A stretch of DNA of 64,000 bases from Thiosocius sp942490985. Lineage in GTDB: Bacteria; Pseudomonadota; Gammaproteobacteria; Chromatiales; Chromatiaceae. The notes beneath the pieces were generated by a model, which made no database searches, was not told where the DNA came from, and saw only the letters and a list, made by a program, of their open reading frames with translations. Shown in pieces: positions 1-8,017 of the stretch. The position numbers and the translations under genes are program-made. Where the stretch lies: positions 62,001 through 126,000 of the forward strand of contig CALNYW010000003.1 in assembly GCA_942490985.1 (NCBI GenBank), given 5' to 3'. Position 1 is the stretch's first letter, and each line of letters opens with the position of its first letter.

Positions 1-512
1 AAGCAGACTGCCTTTACACCATGAATGACGTAACGGCGGCCTGTGACCGACTTGCCAACGCGATCAACCGTGATCTGCACGACCGCGAGTTGGTGGTGCT
101 ATGCATCATGAATGGCGGGCTCGTCCTAACCGGCCTGCTGTTGCATCGACTGCGCATGCCACTGCGCGTCGATTATCTTCACGCCACCCGTTACCGCGAA
201 CAGCTGAGCGGTGAGAAACTGCACTGGCGGGTCGAACCAAGCAACGAATTGTCTGGACGCGACGTCCTGCTCATCGACGACATTCTTGACGAAGGCTACA
301 CGCTCGACGCCATTATCGATTTCTGCAAAAACCAATCGGCCAGCAGCGTGAGTGCCGCGGTCTTAGTGCAAAAGGAACACGATCGAGGCGTTCGGCCGCC
401 GGTTAGCTATATTGGCTTGAACGTCCCGGATCGCTATGTGTTTGGTTCCGGCATGGACTACAAGGGTTATTGGCGCAATGCAGCAGGCATCTACGCGGTG
501 GCCGATCAATGA
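1..512 (+). CDS. hpt: hypoxanthine-guanine phosphoribosyltransferase, 5' end outside window
   Basis: Purine salvage enzyme that transfers phosphoribose from PRPP to hypoxanthine or guanine in the cytoplasm. The PRPP-binding motif VLLIDDILDEGYTL is plain in the middle of the protein, and VVLCIMNGGLVLTG near the N-terminus is the family's pyrophosphate-loop region. The first ATG is at 21, but the frame is open back to base 3 and reads ADCLYT before that Met. This matches the family's conserved N-terminal region, so the true start very probably lies before the window. The gene overlaps the next one at ATGA (509-512), which implies co-transcription and translational coupling with a second purine-salvage enzyme. 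Confidence 0.9.
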   Translation, partial: ADCLYTMNDVTAACDRLANAINRDLHDRELVVLCIMNGGLVLTGLLLHRLRMPLRVDYLHATRYREQLSGEKLHWRVEPSNELSGRDVLLIDDILDEGYTLDAIIDFCKNQSASSVSAAVLVQKEHDRGVRPPVSYIGLNVPDRYVFGSGMDYKGYWRNAAGIYAVADQ

Positions 513-1249
513 AGACCGGGATCGGCATTATTGGTGGGTCCGGGCTTACCCGCCTCGACGCGTTAAGAGTCGAACGCCAAGAGATCATCACCACTCCGTA
601 TGGCGACCCATCCGCACCGCTGACCTTCGGGCGTTTTGATGGAAGTCCCGTGGTGTTTTTACCCCGTCATGGCGGAGCGCACACGATTCCGCCGCATCGG
701 GTGAACTACCGTGCCAATCTCTGGGCACTTAGACATGCAGGGGTAGAGAATATTATTGGCATGGCGGCGGTGGGTGGCATCACCGACTTGATGCCGCCAG
801 GGACCTTACGGGTGCCAGACCAGATCATCGACTACACCTGGGGGCGAGAGCACACGCTGTTCGACGCAGACCTCACCTCCGTCACGCACATTGATTTCAC
901 CGAACCCTACTGCACGGCCCTGCGTCGGCAGTTGCTCGATGCGGCGGCATCGGTTGGCGTCGATACGGGCGATGGTGGTGTCTATGGGGCCACCCAGGGT
1001 CCGCGGCTCGAATCAGCCGCCGAGATAAGACGTCTTGAGCGTGATGGCTGCGACATGGTCGGGATGACCGGCATGCCGGAAGCGGCCTTGGCGCGCGAAC
1101 TCGGACTCTGTTATTGCAGCCTTGCGCTAAGCGTGAACTGGGCGGCCGGGAAGACGGATGGACCCATCACGATGGCAGAGATCGAGCACCATCTCGCCGG
1201 CGGTATGGGGCGAGCACGCAAAGTGCTGGCAGCCGTAGTTTCGGCATGA
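509..1249 (+). CDS. S-methyl-5'-thioinosine phosphorylase (MTAP/PNP family)
   Basis: A phosphorylase of the MTAP/PNP family, 246 aa. It cleaves the thionucleoside released from polyamine or quorum-signal synthesis to a purine base and methylthioribose-1-phosphate. The N-terminal phosphate loop IGIIGGSGL, the central FLPRHGGAHTIPPHRVNYRAN and the MVGMTGMPEA segment are family hallmarks. Where adenine-specific MTAP enzymes have a TDYDCW-type segment, this protein reads SVNWAAG. Both aspartates are lost and an Asn is present, as expected for 6-oxopurine (methylthioinosine) specificity. Location beside hpt, which would recycle the hypoxanthine, supports the same reading. The start at 509 overlaps the hpt stop; the longer frame from 470 lies inside hpt. 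Confidence 0.85.
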   Translation: MKTGIGIIGGSGLTRLDALRVERQEIITTPYGDPSAPLTFGRFDGSPVVFLPRHGGAHTIPPHRVNYRANLWALRHAGVENIIGMAAVGGITDLMPPGTLRVPDQIIDYTWGREHTLFDADLTSVTHIDFTEPYCTALRRQLLDAAASVGVDTGDGGVYGATQGPRLESAAEIRRLERDGCDMVGMTGMPEAALARELGLCYCSLALSVNWAAGKTDGPITMAEIEHHLAGGMGRARKVLAAVVSA

Positions 1250-1371
1250 AGCGCACCGTTTCCCCTTAAAAAATACCCGGCGAGGTGTAAGGGTCATTAA
1301 GCGTCTGGTGGAAAGCGCCAACAGATCGGCCATAATTCACTGTCTTGCAGCGGTTCAGGGTGATCCAGAAG

Positions 1372-1635
1372 ATGAAACAGCTCCGAAAAACCGACGGCGG
1401 CATCGTTTCGATCTTGATCGTCGTACTGCTGCTAGCCGTTACGCTTGGCCTCTATCTGCAGATCGTGCTGTTCGACCAATCGTCATCATCGCCCAACGTC
1501 GGACTCGTGCCTCAAGCCAGTATGCAAGTGCTCGAAGGTGATGAGGTCCCCACTTTACCGGTCGGCGAGCCCCTGCCGGCCGATCAGATGCAGGTGATCA
1601 TGCAGGTATTCGCGCCGGAGACCGCCGCCAACTAA
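1372..1635 (+). CDS. small single-pass membrane protein of unknown function
   Basis: Not recognised. An 87-residue protein starting MKQLRKTDGG, with one strong hydrophobic segment (about residues 10-31, IVSILIVVLLLAVTLGLYL) preceded by basic residues. This predicts an inner-membrane anchor with a short cytoplasmic head and a roughly 55-residue periplasmic tail rich in Pro, Gln and acidic residues. An in-frame TTG at 1345 would add nine residues; ATG 1372 is preferred because it puts basic residues directly before the membrane segment. It lies alone between the purine-salvage pair and a convergent PEP-CTERM gene. The confidence reflects a coherent membrane-protein composition, not homology. 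Confidence 0.55.
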   Translation: MKQLRKTDGGIVSILIVVLLLAVTLGLYLQIVLFDQSSSSPNVGLVPQASMQVLEGDEVPTLPVGEPLPADQMQVIMQVFAPETAAN

Positions 1636-1678
1636 CGTAACAGGCTGAGCCGGCCTGCCTCGGATCTCGCGGCCGTCA

Positions 1679-2548
1679 TCAGCGTTGACGACGTAGCAGC
1701 GGGATCAGGCCCGCGAGGAGTAACAGGGCAGGGGCCGGGGTGGGGACACTGCCGGCCGGCGGATCGACTTCGACGAAATCGTTGGCGCAGGCCATGGTCC
1801 AGTGGACCAGGAAACTTTCGTTTCTCAGGTCTCTATCGGTGTTTTCGAGCAGTAGTTTCCAGGGAATGGACGCCTCGATCAGGAAGTGTCGCCCATCGAA
1901 CGCACCCAGTTTGTCCGTCTGAACATCGCCGTCGTAAGTCAGTTCCTTATATACCAGCCCTGCACCGCTCTCGCCGGTGGCAGGCAGCAGCTCAGTGCCG
2001 CTTTGGATAGTCGCGGGGTGGGCTAGCCGGAAATCAGCATCAGACTGGCCTTCTTGGTCTGGGGCATCCCACAGACCGTAATTCCAACTAACCACGCTAA
2101 ACAAGGTACCGGGTGCTGCACTGATTCCGAATCCGTCATCCCGCGTCACGAGACCGAATTCAAAGCTGCGGTTAAGGATCTCGGTCGTTTCCTGATCATC
2201 GTTGTGTGGGAAACCAAAATCCAACGCGATATCGCCAGCCGGCCATGCATTGTTGCCGTCTGGGTCAAGACCGGTAACGATCGCGATATCAATCGATGTC
2301 TCGCCTTTCTTGACGTAGATCGCTTCCGCGTCGTAAGCCTGACCGCCATAGCCTGGATTGAGATAGCCGGAGTTCGGTATCTCCACGTCGTCTACCCAGT
2401 ACTTCACTGAGCTATCTGTTGGCGTCCAATCATCAGCTTGGCCTTCCGGTTGGGCGATCCAATCTTTGATATCACCATCGATCTCGATGGCATGGCTCAG
2501 GCTGGTGCCCAGAAGACAACTGGCGGCGACAAGGTAACGAAGATTCAT
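1679..2548 (-). CDS. PEP-CTERM-type exported protein
   Basis: A 289-residue secreted protein. It has an N-terminal signal peptide (residues 1-20, ending LSHA) and a C-terminal sorting tail (about 268-289) starting VPTPAPALLLLAGL and ending in a short basic run with paired Arg. This tripartite tail (Pro-rich signature, membrane helix, Arg cluster) is the PEP-CTERM form recognised by exosortases, which process such proteins for export to the cell surface or an exopolysaccharide matrix. The body is acidic, rich in Asp, Gly and aromatic residues, with few Cys. The function of the body is unknown. No exosortase gene is visible in the window, but an exosortase-type ligase/decarboxylase cluster lies at 20.8-25.8 kb. 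A sigma-54-like promoter precedes the start. Confidence 0.75.
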   Translation of the reverse strand: MNLRYLVAASCLLGTSLSHAIEIDGDIKDWIAQPEGQADDWTPTDSSVKYWVDDVEIPNSGYLNPGYGGQAYDAEAIYVKKGETSIDIAIVTGLDPDGNNAWPAGDIALDFGFPHNDDQETTEILNRSFEFGLVTRDDGFGISAAPGTLFSVVSWNYGLWDAPDQEGQSDADFRLAHPATIQSGTELLPATGESGAGLVYKELTYDGDVQTDKLGAFDGRHFLIEASIPWKLLLENTDRDLRNESFLVHWTMACANDFVEVDPPAGSVPTPAPALLLLAGLIPLLRRQR

Positions 2549-2583
2549 GAAAAGCCCGGAATGTTAACGGTTTAATATCCATA

Positions 2584-2599
2584 AGCAGGTATCGGGCCA
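2584..2599 (-). promoter_or_regulatory. candidate sigma-54 (-24/-12) promoter of the PEP-CTERM gene
   Basis: On the minus strand the sequence is TGGCCCGATACCTGCT, compared with the consensus TGGCACG-N4-TTGCW. Both invariant dinucleotides (GG at -24, GC at -12) are present at the correct 10-nt separation. Transcription would start near 2573, about 25 nt before the ATG. PEP-CTERM genes are often driven by RpoN together with the PrsK/PrsR system (established for exosortase loci), so the position is meaningful. The activator site is not identified. Confidence 0.45.
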
Positions 2600-2669
2600 A
2601 TTTAACTTTTGCAGAAAAAACAGCCGCTTAAGAAACTTTTCTGAACATAGCGATTAGTTTTCTTTACAG

Positions 2670-2688
2670 CAGCGACGGCACGTCGCTG
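2670..2688. repeat. 8-bp inverted repeat in the divergent intergenic region
   Basis: CAGCGACG, a 3-nt spacer, then CGTCGCTG: perfect 8-bp arms. It lies in the 354-bp gap (2549-2902) between the divergently oriented PEP-CTERM gene and the solute-binding protein gene, upstream of the -24/-12 candidate. It could be an operator for either gene, for example an enhancer-type site. No T-tract follows, so it is not a terminator. Apart from this repeat and the promoter candidate, the gap is A/T-rich and holds no supportable gene. Confidence 0.4.
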
Positions 2689-2902
2689 AAAATACCCATA
2701 GGGCGCAAACCAATAAGAGATTCATTCTCGGAATAGTCGCTAAATGATTGATTAGCGGATTTAATCTTCTATATCCGATTCTTCTGATTAACCGGCTGGA
2801 AAGATTCCTGACGATTCGGGTTTCTCATTCGTATTCCCGAACGGCATTACATTCTGGCAAGCTGCTCGCCCCCAAGATCGATCGAACAAACTGGAGATCC
2901 CA

Positions 2903-3697
2903 ATGCGGCATCGTATAAGCCTTCTTTCCTTATTCATGTTCCTGGCGGCTTTCTGCAGCGCGTCGCTGGCCGCCTCGCAGTTGGATGCCATCCAGCAACG
3001 CGGCGAACTGGTGTTCGGCACCTCGGGCAGCATGCCGACGATGTCGATGGTCAACGAGTCAGGCAAACCTGCAGGCTTCGACGTCGACATGGCTCGGTTG
3101 ATGGCCGATGCACTGGGCGTGAAGCTAACGGTTCGCGTCATGCCTTTCGGCGAACTGATCGACGCGGTAGCTGAAGGCGAGGTAGACGTCGCGATCTCCA
3201 ATATCACGATGACGTCAAAAAGAAACCTCAGGGTGGCCTTCGTCGGCCCCTATCTGACCTCCGGCAAATGTGTGGTGACCAAGAATGAAACGTTGGCGCA
3301 GGCCGACAAGAACTCTGTCGATCTGAATACGCCGGAAACGCGCTTGGCAACCATGAAGGCGTCAACCAGCGAAACCTTTGCCCGCCAACTGTTCCCGAAC
3401 GCGACGGTCATCACCGTCGACAGCTACGCCGCGGCTACCGAGATGGTGACGCAGGGTGTGGCCAGCGGCTTGCTCACCGACTATCCGATCTGTCTTGCTA
3501 CGCTGAAACAAAACCCGGATGCTGGCTTCGTTTCGTTGTTTTCGTTGCTCACCTATGAGCCGATCGGCATTGCCTTGCCACCAGGCGACGCGCAATTCAT
3601 TAACTGGACCGAAAATTTCCTCAAGCGGCTGGACGGTACGGATACGCTAAAAGGCTTGAGTCAACGTTGGTTTGGCCGGCCTGGACTGGCCCGTTAA
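2903..3697 (+). CDS. ABC-type amino-acid-like substrate-binding protein (SBP_bac_3)
   Basis: A periplasmic solute-binding protein of the family-3 (polar amino acid) type, 264 aa, with a signal peptide ending near ASLAAS (about residue 24). Recognisable family segments are the N-terminal GELVFGTSGSMPTMSM, the GFDVDMARLMADALG helix region and DVAISNITMT, which together form the first lobe and ligand cleft. A GGAG ribosome site sits shortly before ATG 2903. No permease or ATPase gene is adjacent, so it either serves a distant transporter or works as an orphan sensor or binding protein. The ligand cannot be told from sequence; amino acids or related carboxylates are typical. Confidence 0.8.
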   Translation: MRHRISLLSLFMFLAAFCSASLAASQLDAIQQRGELVFGTSGSMPTMSMVNESGKPAGFDVDMARLMADALGVKLTVRVMPFGELIDAVAEGEVDVAISNITMTSKRNLRVAFVGPYLTSGKCVVTKNETLAQADKNSVDLNTPETRLATMKASTSETFARQLFPNATVITVDSYAAATEMVTQGVASGLLTDYPICLATLKQNPDAGFVSLFSLLTYEPIGIALPPGDAQFINWTENFLKRLDGTDTLKGLSQRWFGRPGLAR

Positions 3698-3732
3698 ACC
3701 GACAAAATTCAATGCCGCGGTGCTCGCGAGCG

Positions 3733-4641
3733 TTAGCGGGTCACCTGCCGCCCGAATCGCCGGGACGCCTGCCTGCGCAGGGTGACAGCGCCTTCAATGG
3801 CCAGGATGCCGACGGCCAGCCAGATCGGCGCGTAGGTCATCCAGTCATCGGGCGCGAGGCGCTCGCCCAGTAGCAGCGCCACCAGGACCAACAGCACCGG
3901 TTCGACATAGCCGAGCAGGCCAAACAAGCCCAGCTTGAGATGGTGGCTGGCGAGAATGTAGAACGCGACGGCGAGGGCGCTCATCAGCCCGAGCCCGGGA
4001 ATCAGCCAGTATAGCTGTGGCGCCGTATTGAAGGTGTGCTCCCAGTCGCCGCCAGCAAGAATAAACCCAACCGCGACCGGCAGGGTCAACAGCATGTCGA
4101 ACCACAGCCCGGCGAGGTTGTTGGTCGCGATGGACCGACGCAGCACGAAATACAAAGGGTAGCCGAGCGCCACCAGCAGGGCCGTCCACGGAAATCCACC
4201 AGCCTGATACAGCTCATGGGCAACGCCAACGCAGGCACTCAGCGCCGCGAGGTTCTGCCAGCGCGAAAGACGTTCGCGGTAAACAATCCTGCCAATGAGC
4301 AGCAAGGAAATCGGCAGCATGAAATACCCCAGCGATACCGCCAGGGCCTGCTCATGCAGTGGTGCCCAGAGAAACAGCCACAGCTGCACGCCGATCAACG
4401 TCGAGGAAACGGGCAAAGCCAGCCAGAGTTTCCATTCGGACCGCAACCGGGCGGCAAGCGCGACAACCTGTCCCCATGCGTTCCAGGCCAGGACCAGGGC
4501 CGCCAGTATCGGAATGGTCAACACCATACGCCAACCAAAAATCTGTTCGCCAGTAAGTGGCGAGAGTAGGGAGGTGTAGTAATACATTGTCGCGAACAGC
4601 ATCGATGCGGCAAGCGATTGCGCGACCCCGATCGACGACAT
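3733..4641 (-). CDS. RarD/EamA-family DMT permease
   Basis: An integral inner-membrane protein of about 302 aa with roughly ten hydrophobic helices in two EamA-like halves, similar in length and layout to RarD of E. coli. Segments typical of the family include FGWRMVLTIPIL and LGYFMLPISLLLIGR, with a short basic C-terminal tail. Members of the drug/metabolite transporter superfamily export metabolites, but the substrate here is unknown. A TTG at 4665 overlaps the stop of the preceding transporter (TTGA junction) and could be the start, adding eight residues; ATG 4641 gives the more usual N-terminus. The overlap suggests one transcript with the upstream MFS gene. Confidence 0.75.
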   Translation of the reverse strand: MSSIGVAQSLAASMLFATMYYYTSLLSPLTGEQIFGWRMVLTIPILAALVLAWNAWGQVVALAARLRSEWKLWLALPVSSTLIGVQLWLFLWAPLHEQALAVSLGYFMLPISLLLIGRIVYRERLSRWQNLAALSACVGVAHELYQAGGFPWTALLVALGYPLYFVLRRSIATNNLAGLWFDMLLTLPVAVGFILAGGDWEHTFNTAPQLYWLIPGLGLMSALAVAFYILASHHLKLGLFGLLGYVEPVLLVLVALLLGERLAPDDWMTYAPIWLAVGILAIEGAVTLRRQASRRFGRQVTR

Positions 4642-4661
4642 ATTGCTGCCCGCCACCGCTG

Positions 4662-5861
4662 TCAAACCACAGTCGTGGACTTGACCATAACCTCATCCGC
4701 GTAACGCACTCTGAGAAGCACCATCAACGCCGTACCGACGACCATTACCAATGCCGCCAGGTAGAGACCGTCGGCGTAAGACCCACCGCGGTTAGCCAGC
4801 TCTCCGGTGATCGCCGGCGCGATAATTTGCGCCACCCCGTAGGCAGTCGTCATCTTTCCCATCATCTTGGCGGGCCGGGTAGGGTAAAAACGACCGGCCA
4901 TAGTCAGCACCAGGCTGACGATACCAATGAAGGTCGCGCCGAACAGCACTGCGCCAATCAGAACCACACTGAGATTTGACGACAACACGGGCAGTAATAT
5001 GCCACCGATCTGTAAGACAAACGCCGCAATAAGCGCGTTGAGTTCGCCCGTGCGGCGCGCGACCCGGTCCCACAGCATGCACGCCGGGGCAGCAGATATC
5101 CCCAGGATAAAGAATGTCCAATTGCCCATCCCCGTCATCTCGGGCAGTTGATCAACGATTGCGACGATGAACGTGGTACTGACCGCATAGCCCACACCAG
5201 CACAAAAGTAGGCCGCCATGAACCACTGCAGAAAGGCCTGGCCGGGCGGTCGATCAACCATCGCGGAACCGCTGGCCGTAGTCGATTGCGCGCCTGGCTG
5301 GGGTAACCAAACCCAGGCCGGAACGGCCATCACGAGCCCGATCAGCGTGAGATAAAACCACTGTTCCCGCCAGCCGACCGCCGGATCCATCAACTCAACG
5401 GCTATGGCACAGAATGCAATACCGAAACCGATGCCGCTGAAGTGGATCCCCATCTCACTGCGGTGGTCGTGCCTGATCAGCCAATGCAGGATCAACCCTG
5501 ATCCGATCAAAAGCCCTGCGGCACTGCTCAAACCGGCAAAAAACCGCATCGCGGCCCAAAGCCAGACGTTTTCGGCCAGGCCCATGCCGGCGGTACTGAC
5601 CAACGCCACGATCAGGCCAATCCGATAAAGCCGGTCCTTCAATCGAATATCGCTAACCAGCGAGGCGACAATTGCGCCAGCCAGATAGCCGGCATAGTTG
5701 ATCGCGGCCAGCCAACCACCTTCGGCGACCCCCAGCCCGGCTTGCTGCTGCATCAAAGGCAACAACGGCGTGTACGCGAACCGCGCTATCCCGAGCATCA
5801 GCACCAGACTGATCACGCCGGCGGTCAGCACCTTAAAGCGTTCGATTTGTGGATTGGGCAC
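4662..5861 (-). CDS. YbfB/YjiJ-family MFS transporter
   Basis: A 12-helix major facilitator protein of 399 aa with a GTG start. The first helix ends RFAYTPLLPLM and is followed by GWLAAINYAGYLAGA, the pattern seen in YbfB/YjiJ-type transporters. The substrate is unknown. It is the first gene of a probable two-gene unit with the RarD-like permease, whose start overlaps its stop. A 16-bp perfect palindrome lies about 135 bp upstream (5995-6010), the best candidate for a control site of this pair. Confidence 0.75.
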   Translation of the reverse strand: MPNPQIERFKVLTAGVISLVLMLGIARFAYTPLLPLMQQQAGLGVAEGGWLAAINYAGYLAGAIVASLVSDIRLKDRLYRIGLIVALVSTAGMGLAENVWLWAAMRFFAGLSSAAGLLIGSGLILHWLIRHDHRSEMGIHFSGIGFGIAFCAIAVELMDPAVGWREQWFYLTLIGLVMAVPAWVWLPQPGAQSTTASGSAMVDRPPGQAFLQWFMAAYFCAGVGYAVSTTFIVAIVDQLPEMTGMGNWTFFILGISAAPACMLWDRVARRTGELNALIAAFVLQIGGILLPVLSSNLSVVLIGAVLFGATFIGIVSLVLTMAGRFYPTRPAKMMGKMTTAYGVAQIIAPAITGELANRGGSYADGLYLAALVMVVGTALMVLLRVRYADEVMVKSTTVV

Positions 5862-5994
5862 GGAAGAGTCTCTGTTGGCGGCGACCCAAGGTAGGGCGTT
5901 TTGCCACCGAAAGACAGCTCGGTCCTTAAATAGTTAGCGAGGGCTCAGCGCAAAGGCACGAGTAGCTATACAGGGCTACATCCACACGATTTAA

Positions 5995-6010
5995 CATAAT
6001 ATATATTATG
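5995..6010. promoter_or_regulatory. 16-bp perfect palindrome, candidate operator
   Basis: CATAATATATATTATG reads the same on both strands. It sits in the 169-bp gap between the DUF429 gene and the MFS transporter gene, both on the minus strand, in a short A/T-rich stretch that could also supply a -10 element for the transporter promoter. The symmetry and length fit a dimeric repressor site. No regulator gene is adjacent, so the cognate factor is unknown. Confidence 0.4.
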
Positions 6011-6030
6011 CGCATATTTATCCGCCGCGT

Positions 6031-6720
6031 TTAGGCAGTCGGCCAAGCCGATACCCCAACAAGGTTCGGATGGACTATCGGTCGTGGCAATACAATTTCG
6101 CCGAGTCCATCACCGCCACCAACGGCTGTACCGCGCCCCTGGGTGAACTCACGCACACTGAACGCCGCCACGACTGCGTCAAGCATGTCCTTCGGACCAC
6201 GACTGAATTGCGACAGCGGTAATTCAATCCGGGCGTCAGAATTGGTACCGAGTTGTTTGTAGGCCGCTGATGGGAAAACCTCTTCAGCACAAACAGCCCG
6301 GCTTTTGCAGGCCTCAAACATGGCAAACCCGAACGCCATCCAGGCCGGCGGCGGCTCAGCCGTCGTCGGGGTCCACTGCGGCCTTGCCAGACCGCAGGCC
6401 GAGATAACCACCTCGCAATGCCGACCGTAGCCACGATCGCTCGGCCGGCGTCGACGCCAGCCTGCATTGCCGGTCCAATAATGCTCCCTCGGTTCGGGCA
6501 TCGCTTGTCGTGGCGCATCGATGCCAAATATTGCCTGCGGGTACTTCTTGAGCAGCTGGTCGATCGCGTGTTGCGGATTCTCCGTCTCGAGCCAGCCATT
6601 GCTGATGACCCGGCCGACGCGATCTGTTTCGGCTCCACTCATGACGGCAAATGCAAGCCCACGGCTGAGCTGGACGTCGATCCCGATAAAAACCCGTTTG
6701 TCGTGCGATGATATGGCCAT
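6031..6720 (-). CDS. DUF429 family protein (predicted RNase H-like fold)
   Basis: A 229-residue soluble protein starting MAISSHDKRVFIGIDVQLSR. The acidic segments FIGIDV at the start, FGIDAP about 60 residues later and the C-terminal KDMLDAVVAAFSVREF fit the DUF429 family, predicted to be RNase H-fold nucleases. The aspartates in these segments would be the metal ligands. EEVFPSAAYKQLG is another recognisable family stretch. The biological role is not established. An upstream in-frame GTG at 6744 would add eight residues; ATG 6720 has a GGAGG-type site at a slightly long spacing. It diverges from the aminotransferase at 6759 with only 38 bp between. Confidence 0.65.
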   Translation of the reverse strand: MAISSHDKRVFIGIDVQLSRGLAFAVMSGAETDRVGRVISNGWLETENPQHAIDQLLKKYPQAIFGIDAPRQAMPEPREHYWTGNAGWRRRRPSDRGYGRHCEVVISACGLARPQWTPTTAEPPPAWMAFGFAMFEACKSRAVCAEEVFPSAAYKQLGTNSDARIELPLSQFSRGPKDMLDAVVAAFSVREFTQGRGTAVGGGDGLGEIVLPRPIVHPNLVGVSAWPTA

Positions 6721-6758
6721 AGGCGCCGTTTCCCTCCCAAACACTCACTACTCTTACG

Positions 6759-7928
6759 ATGCTCTATCTGCCGGCAGAATTCCCGCAAGATCCGACGCTG
6801 TGTTACCTGAATCATGCCGCTGTTGGCCCTTGGCCCCGGCGAACGGCGCAATTGGTTGCCAATTTTGCGCACACAAATATGACCCGCGGTGGCGCTGACT
6901 ATCCCGATTGGCTCGATGTCGAACAACGTCTGCGCCAACGGCTCGCGACTTTGATCAACGCCGGAAGCGCTGACGACATCGCGTTAACCAAGAACACCTC
7001 GGACGGGCTATCGACGATCGCTGCGGGGCTCGACTGGCAAACGGGTGACGAGGTGATTGGCGTTGCCAACGACTTCATTTCCAACCAGATGGTCTGGCAA
7101 GCGCTCGAGTCAAGCGGTGTCCGGTATCAAGAGGTCGATGCGCTGGCAACGGGCGACGCGGAAGGCACACTCATCGACGCACTGTCGTCGGCAACACGAC
7201 TGCTGGCCGTCAGTACGGTCAACTATGCCACAGGCTATCGATTCGACCTGCCCAGGCTCGCGGCAGCCTGCCGCGAGCGCAAAGTGCTGTTGTCGATCGA
7301 TGCGATCCAGAGCCTTGGGGCCGTACCCTTCGATCTCGATGAGATAGACGCAGATTTTGTCACCGGCGGCTCGCACAAGTGGCTGTTGGCGCCAGAAGGC
7401 AATGGTTTTTTATACTGCCGCCCTGCCCTGCGCGATCAACTCGCACTGCACCAGTTCGGCTGGGCAATGCGCGAACACCCCTATGACTTCGAGTCGCATG
7501 CGTGGCAACCGGCCAAGACTGCCCGCCGATTCGAATCCGGCACGCCCAACATGATGGGGATTCAGGCGCTCGATGCCAGCCTCAGCCTGTTCGAGGAGCT
7601 TGGTATGAACGCGGTTCACGTACGCCTGCAGGCCAATGTCGATCACCTGATGAACGCGTTGAGCGCTATGCCGGGAATCGAGATCGTGACGCCGCGGTCA
7701 GCCGCAAAACGTGCTGGCATCCTGACGTTTCGAAGTAACCTGGTCGCTGGCGCAGAAATGCATCGCAGCCTGATGGAAGCGGGTGTGGTCTGTTCGGCGC
7801 GCGCCGGAGGGGTGCGCCTCGCCCCCCACTTCTACACACCGACAGAGCGCCTCGATTTCGCGCTCGATCTGGTCCAGAGCCTGCAAGGTCAAGCACTGGC
7901 TGGTCGCAAAGGGCGACCAGTTCGCTAA
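6759..7928 (+). CDS. class V aminotransferase / cysteine-desulfurase-like protein
   Basis: A PLP enzyme of the fold-type I class V group, 389 aa. The conserved segment SIDAIQSLGAVPFD carries the aspartate that contacts the cofactor ring, and FVTGGSHKWLLAP contains the Schiff-base lysine. The N-terminus (CYLNHAAVGPWP) and FESGTPNMMGI also match this group. No obvious active-site cysteine loop of the IscS type is seen, so a general desulfurase or selenocysteine-lyase role is only one possibility; kynureninase-like or isopenicillin-epimerase-like activity is another. It stands alone, about 90 bp before the copper chaperone gene. Confidence 0.75.
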   Translation: MLYLPAEFPQDPTLCYLNHAAVGPWPRRTAQLVANFAHTNMTRGGADYPDWLDVEQRLRQRLATLINAGSADDIALTKNTSDGLSTIAAGLDWQTGDEVIGVANDFISNQMVWQALESSGVRYQEVDALATGDAEGTLIDALSSATRLLAVSTVNYATGYRFDLPRLAAACRERKVLLSIDAIQSLGAVPFDLDEIDADFVTGGSHKWLLAPEGNGFLYCRPALRDQLALHQFGWAMREHPYDFESHAWQPAKTARRFESGTPNMMGIQALDASLSLFEELGMNAVHVRLQANVDHLMNALSAMPGIEIVTPRSAAKRAGILTFRSNLVAGAEMHRSLMEAGVVCSARAGGVRLAPHFYTPTERLDFALDLVQSLQGQALAGRKGRPVR

Positions 7929-8017
7929 AATGGGTGCTTTCACTGATGAATCGCAATGCCCGTTTTGGCGGACCACACTAGCTTCGTCGTGAGTGATAGA
8001 CACATAGGAGTTGTATC

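Noticed and set aside
4036..4569. 177-codon plus-strand frame inside the RarD-like permease
   Set aside because: Antisense to a clear membrane protein; the composition is Gln/Pro/Arg-rich and typical of a mirrored hydrophobic gene.
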